This document shows, in pieces, positions 33,770 through 45,686 of a DNA stretch of 64,000 nt; within the stretch, counting starts at the first letter, position 1; the number at the start of each line of letters is the position of its first letter. The position numbers were made by a program, and so were the translations under genes. This DNA is from Silene conica (Eukaryota; Streptophyta; Magnoliopsida; Caryophyllales; Caryophyllaceae), in the NCBI GenBank assembly GCA_029255685.2, contig CM055313.2, positions 29,880,579 to 29,944,578 of the forward strand, read 5' to 3'. A model generated the notes under the pieces. That model saw nothing but the letters and a program-made list of their open reading frames with translations. It had not been told where the DNA came from and made no database searches.

Positions 33770-36015
33770 AAATCGGTTGTTTGCATGCTTTTCGTTTATA
33801 ATTTTTACGAAGTTATTAGATAACAAAATAAAATTGAAATTTTAACATCATATTTGATATGGCCGAAATTTCTAATGCATGAATACTTACTTGTCCTAAA
33901 ATTATTTTAGGATATTTGGAATAAATTTTGGATATATATTGTTCATAAGTATATTTAATTCAGTTTTTGTCATTTTTAATGGTTAAAATGAATTATTTTT
34001 GGGAAAAATAGCTATTCTTACTTTTTGGCCGAGATTTTTTAGTATGGTTTCACATGTATTTCCTATGTTATGAATATGAATTTTCGTAAATATTGGAGTT
34101 AAAATGCATGGTTTATGAATTTTAAATGTTAAATGCCATAAAACGAGAATAAATGGGTTTTATATAGTTATATTGCGAATTTGGCCATAAAAATTTTACA
34201 CAATGTCATATATATTATTTCCAGCATGTATAAAAATTTTGAGATTTTTATTTGATGTTTTGCTTGTGAAATGATTTTAATGGTTAAAATCGTATAATAT
34301 ATGACATAATTTGTTAAATATAGTAAAAGTTGCTAAAATGGCCAAAATATTTAACCCATGTAAGTCATATTTGATATGTTTATCACCATATTTTTCTTGG
34401 GAGCCAAAAGTTTCAGCATATTTAATTTTTAATTGTTAATTGTTGAAGTTAAAAATTGAATTATAAAAGGTCATAAATTGCTTTTCAGTCCTTGGGCAGT
34501 GCATTAGCTGAAATTTTATGTCCATATCAGTTCCCTAAGTGTTTTGGAATATGTAAAAATAATATTAGTATTTTATTGCATGCTTTTAAAGTGAATTTTG
34601 AATTTACGGCTTAAAAATGCGTGTTTTATGTTTTATTTATGAAATAAATTAATAATTTTTGTAATACTAATATTTTTAAAGTTCTATTCAAAATTTGAAT
34701 TTTGAATTTTTCGAAATTTTATGACTCTTTTAGAATTTTATATTATTTTTCCCGTAAAACCGATTAATACCGAACAATATTATAAAATTAAGTTAAGCCA
34801 TGTTCAAAGTTTGAGTAAGACTAAATTTTGAAACCTAAATGAGTTAGGATGATTAACTTAAGAGTGAATATCGATTCACATAATGCTAAATGATTTTAAA
34901 ACGTTAAAATCACGCAATTCCATAAAACCGAAGTTATACGATAATTATATTTTAATGATATTCATTAGGACGATTTGGCTTAGGGTTTGCATGTTAGTTC
35001 ATATACATAAGCATTGCATATTTTATTATGATTGTCATAATTTTATTTACGTAATTTTGGGATTATGTAATTTGCTTAGTATGGCCTTAGTTTTAATCGA
35101 TATTTCCCGTAATGTAAGGGGTGATCGATTCGGATGTAATTAATGTGATCTCATATCACTTTATTTATTGTTTTCTATTTTATAATGTATAAAGTAGATA
35201 GAAAAGTTGTATTTTTTGTAAATTCCGGAGAGCCTTGAAGACGATGCCATTCGGGAAGGAGTTCCGACCAAGACGGTGTTTGCCTTGGGATGCGTGCCTC
35301 GTGAAGATCAAGGGACCATGGAGTTGGTTTCCGAATTTTTACTTTTATTATTTTCTTTTCTAGGAAGGCCATACTAGGGTTTCTTATGCTTTAAGTTTTA
35401 TGCTTTTATTTTGCTTTATATGTTTGCATGCATAGCCAAATCGTCAAATCATGTCATGCATTTTATTCGAATACGTCGACCTAGTCAATTAAATTTATCG
35501 ATTATTCACCGACTTAGTTCACTTAAACGGAGATAGATAATGAATTGACTAGATCTCTTACAATATAAATATTGAGACTTAGCCTTACCAAAGAGTATAG
35601 ACCCATGACTCCCTTCTTCATAAGAGAGTGGGCTCGGCTATACCGGGGTACTAAGCTTGTTGCGTTGGGTAAGTGGGGTAATATGATTACACCTTGAAAT
35701 TTGGTCGATCTCAACGAAGGTATTCGTAACCTTAGTTGCAATAAGTACGGGCTAAAGACAATTTGTAAGAAATTGTCGACCGAGAGTTCTTTGGTAGAAC
35801 CGATTAAAGAGTTAATCCACCAAATTATATCAATAAGGGATGAATCGGCTAAACCGTGCCCGAATTAGTATGGATTTGGGTCTCGGAATCGTTTACTTAA
35901 TTGGGTAAGAGACCATTAAGTAAATGCTAAAATTTTTTAATATAATTACGAGTTTTAAATGATGTTGTTTTTAATTCCTTCATTTTATTTGTAGTTTAAT
36001 TTTCAAACATCATCA
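33770..36015 (+). other. Copia C leader
   Basis: Very AT-rich to about 34,800 and then similar to the A leader through to the gag start. No sense frame longer than noise. A minus-strand frame of about 60 codons (35,175-35,372) is also open in A (5,125-5,310), but only because the DNA itself is conserved. Confidence 0.7.
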
Positions 36016-36982
36016 ATGGCCACCAACGCTCCACCTCTCACTAACGTATCTTAGCTTCGATCCTTCATGGATCGTTGCAAACTCAATAAGCATGGTTCAA
36101 ATTTTAAGAATTGAGATGCGCAATTGCTTTTGGCCGCTCAAGGTGACGATAAGACTCGTTACCTTACCAAGGCCGCTCCGACTGCTCCGACCGCTCGCTC
36201 CGCGGCTCCAACTTATGAGGCTTATGAAGCCTACATGAAAGAGTCTTCCGCTCTCAAGAACGTGCTTATCTTCTCCATGGAGCCGGATCTCCAAAGGAGT
36301 ATGATTAAGCTAAGCACGTCATACGAGATTTACACCAAGCTTGCGACAATGTCTTCGCAAACTCCGAGGATAATTCAATATTAGGCGACTTCCGCCTTCT
36401 TCGACATTTGTTTGAAGGAAGGGCAAAAGGTTAGCCCTCATGTACTCAAGTTAGTTGAGATAGTTGAAACCCTCAAGGTGCAAGGAGTTGATGTTCCCGA
36501 CTTCCTCATCATTGACCGAGTTCTTCACTCCCTTAATAAGGTGAAATCTTATGCACAGTTCCAGGTGAACCTTAACATGCAAAATGAAGAAACCCCGTTG
36601 GACTAATTGCATTAGATGCTCGTCCAAACGTAAAGGGACATGAGACTTAATAATAGTTCCACAAAGGATGTTTTGAACAACGAGAACAAGGGAAAAGGGA
36701 AATTCAAGAGGAGTGCCTTCAAAGGCAAGGGCAAGAAAACCTCCAAATCCAAACCTACTAAAGAGAAGATATTTTCGAAAGGTGCTTCCACCATATCTTC
36801 AAAGGTTGAAGACAAGTGCCTTTATTGCACGAGGTTAGGTCTTTGGAAACGGAATTGCCCCTAGTACTTGACCGATCTCAAAGATGGAAAGGTTCTTGCA
36901 GAAGGTTATAATTCTCGTTTAGATTCATGTTATTTTGTCAACTTATGTATCTCGATACAAGTTGTTGAATCTCACCCCTTTT
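36016..36982 (+). pseudogene. gag: Copia C gag remnant
   Basis: From ATG 36,016 one frame can be followed to 36,982 with several in-frame stops (among them 36,052, 36,112, 36,382, 36,604 and 36,862) and no net frameshift. Recognisable parts are MKESSALKNVLIFSMEPDLQ and GQKVSPHVLKLVEIVETL, both matching gag of D, then a lysine-rich linker. A zinc knuckle CLYCTRLGLWKRNC (near 36,820) has Leu in place of the usual His-preceding Gly, and its His is lost. The stop at 36,112 looks like TGG-to-TGA. It cannot make a working capsid. Confidence 0.8.
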
Positions 36983-38660
36983 AATTGTTTTAAAGGGGGA
37001 GCTTATAAAGATAAGGGCAAGGAAAAGGAAACTTAAAGTTCCTTACATGGATGGCTATGGTAGCATCCAAGTGATTGAAGACTTAAAGAGCTTGGCTCTA
37101 TTTTTCATTATTGTCTTCTTTCATTTATGCATTTTATTTTCTAGAACAATTTCTTTTCTTGTAAGACAAGGATTTAAATCCTAAACAATGGTTGTATTTT
37201 GGATATTAGTGACTTGGTTTTCAACCCAAGTCACTACTTTTGTTCTTAGTCAAATTGTTGATTCCTAAAATAAATTGCATGCCTTGTAAAACATGAATTA
37301 AAGTGATCTTATAATAAATCACTAAAGAAGTACCATGAAATGTTCATTGTAAAATAACATTGATACGATCAATATAAATAATCAAAGTATTGATTAATTA
37401 AAAACGAGAACTACGCCTCAAAGAGAAAACATTCAATCAAAATGAGATATAATTAGTTCATTATAAGATGATCATTTTAAGTGAAAATGAGAATTTATTC
37501 ATCAACCCTAAATACTATTCATCATTTAAAAACATTGGTTATGGTAAATTACTATCCTTGTATAAATAAGGGTTATTTTAAAGGATAGAGTAGGAGAAAA
37601 TATTTCCCGCAAACCAATGAGATAAATGTGGGATCTTAAAGAAGAATCTTACAAGGGTTTCTTATGAATAACCCTAGATGAATGAACAACAGAAACTACG
37701 AGAGGACACTGAAGAAACTACGGCAGGACACGAGAGGAAATGTTCCTTATGTTCATTGTTTCGGAGAGAGGATAAAAGAAACCCCGTATGAAATCAGAAG
37801 GAAAATCGGTTCCTTAAATAATGATGTTTCTCAAAATTATAAGATAATAGAGGAGAAATCATCTCAGTTCTCTCGATGGTAGTATCTTTTGTATCGAAAA
37901 GTGTAATTAGGAAATATCACAAGAAATGAAGAGTTCATTTAAGCAGTGATAATTGATTAATAAAGTGGTGATACTGGTTCAAGTAGAAGCAAAAGAATAA
38001 CATGCGAGAAATGAAAGGTTCATTTAAGAAATAATAAATCAATCACTATAGAAAGAGTGATGTTGGTTTTAGTGGGAGCGACATTCATTAAAGAATTGAA
38101 CATACCGTTCAGAGAGAATGGTGATTCTTTAGAGTGTAAAGATTAAGAAGTTCTCAATTCTAGATGAATAAAATGCAATATATCATAGGATGATGGAGCT
38201 TCACGGGAAGGTTTATTATATTGATAATAAAAGGTCACCCATTAGAAATCAAAATGGTTGGATACATTATTCATATTGATGAATTCATACAACCTAAAAT
38301 AGCCAAGATAATTGAAAATGATGGGTTCTCAAAGAGAACGAGTAATGAAAATCTGAATAACTACAAAATAGATTTCAGTACATAAGTGACTAGGTACTTT
38401 AGGGCGATAATTTGATCCCTCTGATATACCAATACGTCACGAGTTATAAGATAACAGTGGGAGCTTTCTTCAGGAAAGGAAACTCAAGATCTAGAACGAT
38501 TTCTAGACATGTACTCAAATAAGATCATATTATACGAGATAATATGAGTTGGAAGGAGACTAAAATTTGTAGGTTTTGAAAACATGAATAAAAGGTTTAT
38601 TCGCAAATTCAAACCACTAATACAAATTAATGATCATGCATCAAATGCTATGGTGCAGTA
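36983..38660 (+). other. Copia C internal noncoding region in place of pol
   Basis: 1.7 kb without recognisable coding sequence. It holds a hairpin at 37,207-37,236 (arms AGTGACTTGG and CCAAGTCACT) and an approximate tandem duplication of about 84 bp (GAAATGAAGAGTTCATTTAAG at 37,924 and GAAATGAAAGGTTCATTTAAG at 38,008, here each quoted to 20 bases or so). There is no trace of protease, integrase, RT or RNase H. Confidence 0.65.
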
Positions 38661-39419
38661 ATATTGTATTGACTGTCCATGCATGACAATGTCGTTTGAG
38701 TTGTAATTAACTCACAATTAAATAATACTTTGTCAAAATCCAAATGGGTTGTAAGAGACAACTTTGAACCCCATAAAGTGAACTGGATTGATCTGGTATA
38801 GCCCCTAGCCGCTTGTATGAGGTGACATCTCGAAGCGACTGGAGTGTGAGACGACTGATGGCAAGTTCAAATGTCATAGAGTCATATGTGATGACTAGTC
38901 GATCACATAGACATACTGTAAGAGACACTCTGTCGGGCAAAGTGACCGCTTATAGAGTTCTGGAAATTTTATAATAGCCCGGTCGTGGCAAGAGCTGCTA
39001 TAGTATTCTTATGAGTCAATTCTTAGACTAAAGACTACTTTCCCAAGATGGCACAGTTTTGGCATAGTCTTGATCCATTCCCTACGACTTTTCGTAACTG
39101 GAGTCAAATGAGATTGTTTTGGGTTGTGTCTGGTTGTGGCTAACTCAAGGGAGTAGTATGATAGGAATTGTCCACCCCTTTGTCAGGGTTGTTCAAATCT
39201 CAAGGCCACTCGAGGAGAAGTTAACTGGAAATGCGTGGCCACGCTAGGAAGGTATCTATGGTAGATAATTCCGGTCAAACAGTTAATCTCCTGATCGAGG
39301 AAACCACTCAAGATATGATCAAATGCAAGTACGACCTGAAAGACACCTTGCATTGAGTGGGAGATTGTAATAGAACAAGAGAATTGGTGACGCACACTTG
39401 TCGAGGACAAGTGGGAGAT
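38661..39419 (+). other. Copia C 3' noncoding region
   Basis: It aligns with 9,430-10,218 of A, including GAGGTGACATCTCGAAG, AGTGACCGCTTATAGAGTTC and GTCGTGGCAAGAGCTGCTAT, and the conserved core at 39,204-39,246. It ends in ACTTGTCGAGGACAAGTGGGAGATTG, a hairpin followed by the polypurine tract. Confidence 0.8.
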
Positions 39420-40643
39420 TGTTAGGATATATGTCCTCAAAAATAGTGTGATCACATAATTAAATCTCATGACGAGAATGCGCAAGGGATGATAAAAAAT
39501 TATATAGTCAACTGACCGACATTAATCAGTAATGATTGGCTAGCTAGAGTTTGACATTACTGTCGTATGACGGTAGTGGTCAGTTGATCCCTTTAGGTCA
39601 CACCTATAGGACAATTCCCTTAATTGATAAACTGATCAAATGTATATTGATACGAGTTGATCAGATTCCTTAAATTCGTATATCGAGAAATAAGAGGTTA
39701 AATCTTATTGTAAGATTTATGTTTGAAATTGAAACGTGTCAATGGTCAAACATTAAACGATATTTATAAAATATCGTAATTGGAATGAATCGAGAAATAA
39801 CCATTTTGCATATTAGTAATTTTGAATTACTAGTCAATTTGTTAAATGTGATTTATTTAATTTATAAATGATATTTATTTGATAAATATGCATTTTAAAT
39901 TAAGACAATTGTTTCTTGTGATTGTGACAATTTATGTCACACATATACAATTGTACAAATGACAAAATATTAAAATGAGGTACATTTTACCTTAAGTGGT
40001 ACCGGTTTTGTGAAGGGTTGTGGGTTTGTTGTGTGTTATTAATTAACCCAACATATTGATTAAAGTATGTTTAACTTTAATCTTTTAGGGTGCTACCAAG
40101 GGCCACCCTAGTTCATGAGTAAGCTAAAAAGAGCTCCCATCTCCCCTTCCCCATACCACCTACCCGGCACCCCAAGCAACCCACCATAAGATGTGAATTT
40201 TTCACATCTTAATATTATTCCAACCTTGTGCTTAGTTTTTCTAGTGTGAGAAAAACTATTAAAACCTCCAAAATATTATCCCATATATATATAATAGAAT
40301 TATATGATTAATACCCCAATAGTTGTAGTATTCTTATACTATTTATTCTAATTAGAGATTAGAATATTATTGAAGGAAAACCGTCTCTAAACCCTAGCTA
40401 ATGCAAGTTTCGGTTTTTGAGGGATTGTCTTGGGTGCATCTTGGAGGAGGTATTCTACATTGGATACTAAGGGTTGGAGGATCATCCTAGCACCGGTTTC
40501 GTCGGATTGTAAGTATTCGACTCCATTATTCCGCATAAATTATAAGCATGCATAAGAACTTGTAAAACTAATTAAAATGTTAATTAGTAAATTTATATTA
40601 GTAAGACTAATGTTTTGGGTGTATGAGACATTCGAACCTAACA
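39420..40643 (+). repeat. Copia C right LTR (1,224 bp)
   Basis: Starts TGTTAGGATATATG and ends GAACCTAACA. It is followed directly by the ACAAC target duplication. It differs from the left LTR by scattered substitutions and one larger indel near 39,790-39,815. Confidence 0.9.
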
Positions 40644-40648
40644 ACAAC

Positions 40649-40741
40649 TTCAAGGTAAATGGTAACCGACTAAAACATTACATAGCCGGGACACCAATAA
40701 CAAGGGAGGTAGCCTCTATCCAAACTAATCTCATCATTTAA
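40649..40741 (+). pseudogene. pol: End of gypsy B pol after copia C
   Basis: The last about 30 codons of the B polyprotein (FKVNGNRLKHYIAG and onward, stop TAA 40,739-40,741), a conserved Athila pol C-terminus. Its continuity with 32,499-32,503 confirms the copia C target site. Just before the break, the upstream frame has a one-base slip near 32,470. Confidence 0.85.
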
Positions 40742-41727
40742 TTGCTAAACTCATATGGTTGTGTACAATTAGGCCCATTCGGCTTGCTAACTTGAACTTT
40801 GGTGATTTTCATGCTTTGTTGATATTGTCCTCTTTGTGAATATTGTTGTAATTCGGCCCTTTGGCATTTTGTTTGATTTGGTCGAGCCAACGACGTTAAA
40901 CAAAGGCGCTTCTTGGGAGGCAACCCATGTCGTTTTGGTTTTTTGTAGGATTCGGAGCTATTTTTGGATTTTTGTTAATTTTTGGAGGTATTTTACGGAG
41001 TCGTTGAGTCGATTCGGAACGAAAAAGATGAGAAATATTGGACTTGGGGTTGATTTTATGATTTTAATGTGTTTTTGAAGAAAATTGGGTGCTTCCGGGT
41101 GTAACTCTGGCAGTAGGGTGTTACAACACCTGATTGGGGGAGTTACACCCAAGAAATTTTTTGAAATCGGGTGTAAAAAGGGCAGTCGGGTGTTATAACA
41201 CCCGACTTGGGGGGTGTTACGCCGGATGGAAGGTAGAATTCAAACAAATTCGAGTTTTTAAAGTGGTCCGGTGTAACTAAGGCCCATCCGGCGTATCTCG
41301 AGCACGGCCGGTGCTCGATACGTCGGACAGACCCATTGTTACGCGTGTCTTGCTTCTTTTTCAGTTTTTTTTCAATTCTATCTTCTTCTTCTCCTTCACC
41401 CGCCTACCTTACACCCAAACCCCTCAATATTCTTCAAATTTTCGACACTCCTAAACCCCTATTGCTCATTTATTTCTCAATCTTTTTCGATTCCGACTTC
41501 ACAACCGTTCTCCTCTTCTCCCGATCTACAATCTCTAGGTAATACTTTCTTCATTTTCTCCATCTTTTGCATTTCACCATTAAAGGAGGGTTTGGTAAGG
41601 TGGTCATTCACATTTTTTTTGAGCAAGTAAGGTTATTTTACTTGCTTTCCTTTACCAATTTCCGAATTTAACTGTTTCTTTTGCAGATTTTTGGAGTACT
41701 TTAATCTTTCAAGGCAAGAATCGGAAA
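40742..41727 (+). promoter_or_regulatory. Gypsy B spacer upstream of the env-like ORF, with palindromes and a probable intron
   Basis: Contains the Athila-type spacer GGCGCTTCTTGGGAGGCAAC (40,909-40,928). At 41,095-41,330 it has palindromes like those in the LTR: a perfect 24-bp palindrome at 41,184-41,207 (arms AGTCGGGTGTTA / TAACACCCGACT) and a hairpin at 41,298-41,318 (arms TCGAGCAC / GTGCTCGA). A donor-like CTCTAG|GTAATAC (41,539) and an acceptor-like CTTTTGCAG (41,685) suggest a 5' untranslated intron of a separate env-like transcript. Confidence 0.55.
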
Positions 41728-43237
41728 ATGTCGAAACGTCAAAGGAGCAACCCAATGGCACTAGCAGTGGTATGGCCATCTTCTTCTTCACCTTTTATTC
41801 CTACTATTCCTTTTCGGACTTTTAGGCATTTTGCTGAAATTATGGAAGTAGGATTCCCTAGAAAAGCCGAATTAGACAAATTTGAGGCAATAGTGAGTAA
41901 GGGCTGGGAAACTACAAGATGGGCGGACCCGGTGGATAAATGGGAATTGAGGAGGATGTGAGAACCCTTTGTGAAACCATAGGAATTCAAGCATTTTATG
42001 AGTCTAATGAGTTTACCCATGTCGGCCTCACTAGCGAGTTCCTCGCTACGTGGAAGTCCGACTTGACCGCCGCCACCCCCTATTGCTCGTTCCAACTTAG
42101 GGGAACTCGACACAACTTGACCATCCCCCAATTTGGTAGGTTACTTGGGTTGCCAACCGTGTTAGAGGGGAGCCATAAGCCTTCAAGGGGGGACGCCTAT
42201 CGGGAGATAAGGGAGCAATTGTGGAGGAAATTGACTTGCCTTAAGGGGAAGTTTAGGGCGGGGAAAGAGTATAACCGAAGTTTGAGGAACCCGGCAATCC
42301 GATACTTTGCTAGGATCCTCTCCAACTCCCTATTCCCTTCCAAAGAGACCCACTACAATGTAGGCGCCCTCACCCTTGAGCTTCTTCACCAAGCTCTCCA
42401 CCGCACCCACGCTCGAGTCGACTTACCCTCGGCTTTAGCAAGCCACTTTGAAAAAATTGCGGCTTCACCGCCGGTGAACATTGCTTGTGGGGGGTGGTGA
42501 CCATGATTGCTCGGGCCCTTAACCATGACCTTTTGGACCTTTCCCGTTATTGTGAAAATAATATGTTGAGTGGGGCCTATCTCCGGATGTTGTTTAAAGA
42601 CAACAAACATAACCTTTGTCACATAACGGACCATAGGGCTATGGTGGTGCCTAACCTCGCTTGGACTTCAATTGCCGACCAAACAAATTGGGGGATGCCG
42701 CTTAGATCAGAAGAGTATATGAAGAGGTTTAGGGATGACAAAGACCACCTAGGGTATTGGGATGTGACCTTCTATGCCATAGGGGAGGGTGTGATACAAT
42801 ACCACACCGACCTCGATTCTGAGGATGAGGCTCGTGCTCCGAGACCCAAGCCCAATACCCAACATGACCAAGGTGCCGGGAGTTCCTCCGAAGGGCACCA
42901 ATGCTTTATGGATGAGCCTATCTTCCGATCTCAGTGGAACGACTTGTACAAAAGGTCCCAAAACATTGAACAATTGGCCCAACAAACTTATGACACCGCT
43001 CACCTTGCCCGTGGGGCGGCCTTGCATGCCAAAAACATTGGTTTGGCTAACCTGGAGCTCATTCCAGCGGGGGTGCTTAGGCAAGACGATTTAGAGGACC
43101 AAATGAAACGAATGCAAATCGACTACCTTAACCCCATGTTTACCAATTCCATGGGGTATGCGCCATCGGGTTATAACCCACACCAACCCACCTACATGCC
43201 ACCTCCGGATTTCGACCCGTACCATCCGGTACATTAG
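41728..43237 (+). pseudogene. Gypsy B env-like third ORF (Athila ORF-1 type), frameshifted
   Basis: Three frames follow one another: 41,728-41,961, 41,940-42,500 and 42,485-43,237, separated by single-base slips near 41,945 and 42,490, so no full product is possible. The middle part (LTSEFLATWKSD, FQLRGTRHNLTIPQFGRLLGLP, RYFARILSNSLFPSKET) is the conserved core of the third ORF of Athila elements, a family often called env-like from its position. I see no signal peptide or clear membrane segment. The C-terminal part is Pro/Tyr/His-rich. Its role is unknown; the env comparison is by position only. Confidence 0.8.
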
Positions 43238-45686
43238 CCACCCTATCCGGAGGGGCCGTTCTACCCCTATCCCTTTGACCCTTTTCAACAACCCCCTCAC
43301 CCACCTCTTATTGAGGTAGACTTTAGTTTGGGGAGAGTGTTAGGTGTCATAGATAGTGTAGACTTAGTGTGGGGAGGTTGCTTCCGTGGTAGTCATTGTT
43401 TGCATTATCTTATTGTCTTCTCTTGCCTATTCATGAGCTTGTTGGTCATTTGTTTGATGTTTATTTCTTTGACATGCCGTCATCTTGATGGTGTTTTTTG
43501 TGTTGGTTATTTGATTTTGGATGTTTTTGCCTTGGAATAATTGAAGTTGTTTTAAAGTTGTGTGGTTGCCTTGAGGTGTAGGTCGGTGATGCCATTCTCC
43601 GGGTGTTGTGATTACACCCTCGTGGAGATGGCCATTTTGTTCCCACTTTGCAAAATCCAAATTGCTCTAATTCCTCCTTAAATCCAAATTCTTTTGTTTT
43701 CTATTCTTTTGTTTTAACCTTAGTTTTAATTAGCTTTTCCTAGTTTGTCTTTCTTAGTTTTTGATTTTGTTGTTTTTCTTTTCCTTTGCCTCCCCCTTAT
43801 ACCTTGTCCATATAATAAGTATAAAGGGGAGGCCCAAAAAAAAACAAAAAACATGTTCTTCATTTTCAAAAAAATCGAAAAAAAAAACCAAAAATATTTT
43901 GCTTATTTTTGTATTTCTCAACCTTGCACTTGTCTCATCGAGGACGATGAGATTTAAGTGTGGGGAAGGGAAATATATTCTTTGTATATATTTATTTTTG
44001 AGAAAATTTCAGAAAATACAAAAAAATTGAAAAAATCCAAAAATCCAAAAATATTGCATTGTACATATTTTGTGTTTTGTTTGTCCTAACCATGTTTGTA
44101 GGTCGCGCACAAGAATGCATCGGAGAGGAAGTTGGTAAAATTCCTCCTACTCTTTCTTCTTATTCCTTCCTTTTCATTTTTCATATTTATATATGGAGGA
44201 GGATGGGATTATGTGATGATGGGTGTTCCTTTGGGGAACCGTTTTGGATTTGGTTGTGTGCATCTATGTGTTGGTAGGATACCTTGAATTTAGTTTAGAG
44301 TAGGCATTTAGTTTTATTATGGAATATGCATTATAACATGTAAAAATGTAGTTTGCATTCTTGGCATGTAGTTTCTTTTAGTTAGTTTTGTTTTTAAAAA
44401 CCCCTAAGGGAGAATTATGTCAAAAATACCTAGGCCTTTACAAATTTTCTTTCGGCTCGTAACTTTGTTTATCTAGAATAGTTTTGAATCACCCTATTTA
44501 GTGCCTTTCTAGTATCTTTCATGTCATTTTCCGTTACTAAGTCAAAGGTTTGCATGTGAGTCACCTCGTTCAACCCCATTGTGTTAAGGAGTGTGGATTA
44601 GATAGTCTTGGTGACCTTGTTAGGCTAGGTTGGATGACAACTCTTAAGAAGTTTTTGATTTTTTTTATGCTCAATTCACTTATTTTGGTTTTGGAAACCT
44701 TGATTTTGAAAAGTGAAAAAAGAAACCTTTAAAAAAAATTATTATTGAATAAAATCTCGTGGTTTGGGTAAAGGCTATCACTTCGATGTGCTTTGGGGGG
44801 AAGGCCAAAACCTTGGTTTCCCACTTGGCCTGGTCGTGAATTCGACCTCCCCGAAGACAGAGTGAATGTCACCCGACAAGCTAAATCTAGAGTTTAACCG
44901 GTTGCCTAATAAGCGATTGGCGAAAACAAAGGGTGTTAGCACGCGTGGGACAAGCCCCATCCGAACCATTTGAGAGCAAAAAGAAAAAAAAAAGAAAAAA
45001 AAATATAATAATAAGAGGTCAAATTTTGGTTTTTCCAACCTTTGTGAATTGATTTGAGCATTTTATTTCAAAGACCTTCTTACTTATGCCATTCTTTCTA
45101 GACAGACTTGGGACGAACCATGACTCTTGCTTGAGAAGAGTCTAGACCGTCTAATCCTTTACTTCTAAGCATAGTGGGGATTCCCTTCCATTTCATCCGA
45201 TCGCCTTTGACAAAGTAGTTGGAAGATGCATTCGAGAGTAGCCTAGACTTGCACCATTTTAGGGGGTGATTCGTAGCTATCCTTGTAGACCTAGTCACTT
45301 GTCGAATTAATATTTGTAAGAAATATGTATTTTTGTGTAATTTTCCACTAGGTAGTGATCGCCACCTAGATGAGGAAGGTGGCATTTCCTTTTGACCGGT
45401 GCATCCTATTTCTACCTTGTGTTTGAGCTTAGGATGCATCACAATTTTTTGCAAGACCAAACTTGCCTTGCGAGTTGTGCTTTACCTCATGAGCACGATT
45501 ACATGAGTGGAAGGGGCGTTGAGTGCGCTAATACTCATGCGGCTAGTTAATTTAGTAGAATTAGGTCCTTTTTAGTTAGTTTCCTTTTTGTTTGTTTTGT
45601 TCTTGTAGTTCCTTTCTTGTGCCCCTTTTTCTTGACTTGGACTTGTGCTTACTCGAGGACGAGTAAGGGTTTAGTGTGGGGAGATT
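43238..45686 (+). other. Gypsy B 3' noncoding region
   Basis: No coding sequence recognised. Several AGTGTGGGGA-type purine runs occur (near 43,329, 43,367 and 43,951) before the true polypurine tract TGTGGGGAGATT at the LTR border (45,675-45,686). GAGGACGA precedes the purine run twice (43,940 and 45,655). From 44,107 the sequence is the same as 14,569-16,143. Confidence 0.8.

Larger units (their letters stand above)
32504..40643 (+). mobile_element. Copia element C: non-autonomous, gag remnant but no pol, inside B pol
   Basis: LTRs 32,504-33,755 and 39,420-40,643. A perfect ACAAC target duplication (32,499-32,503; 40,644-40,648) brackets it, and B's pol frame reads on across the excised element. 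Internal parts are a PBS, a leader of about 2.2 kb, a decayed gag (36,016-36,982), 1.7 kb without recognisable coding sequence, a 3' region shared with A, and the polypurine tract. Absence of protease, integrase, RT and RNase H means it needed proteins from a relative such as A. Confidence 0.9.

Noticed and set aside
5125-35372. Minus-strand frames of about 60 codons conserved in the leaders of A (5,125-5,310) and C (35,175-35,372)
   Set aside because: The DNA is conserved as a whole between the leaders. The frames differ by indels and have no features of protein beyond that.
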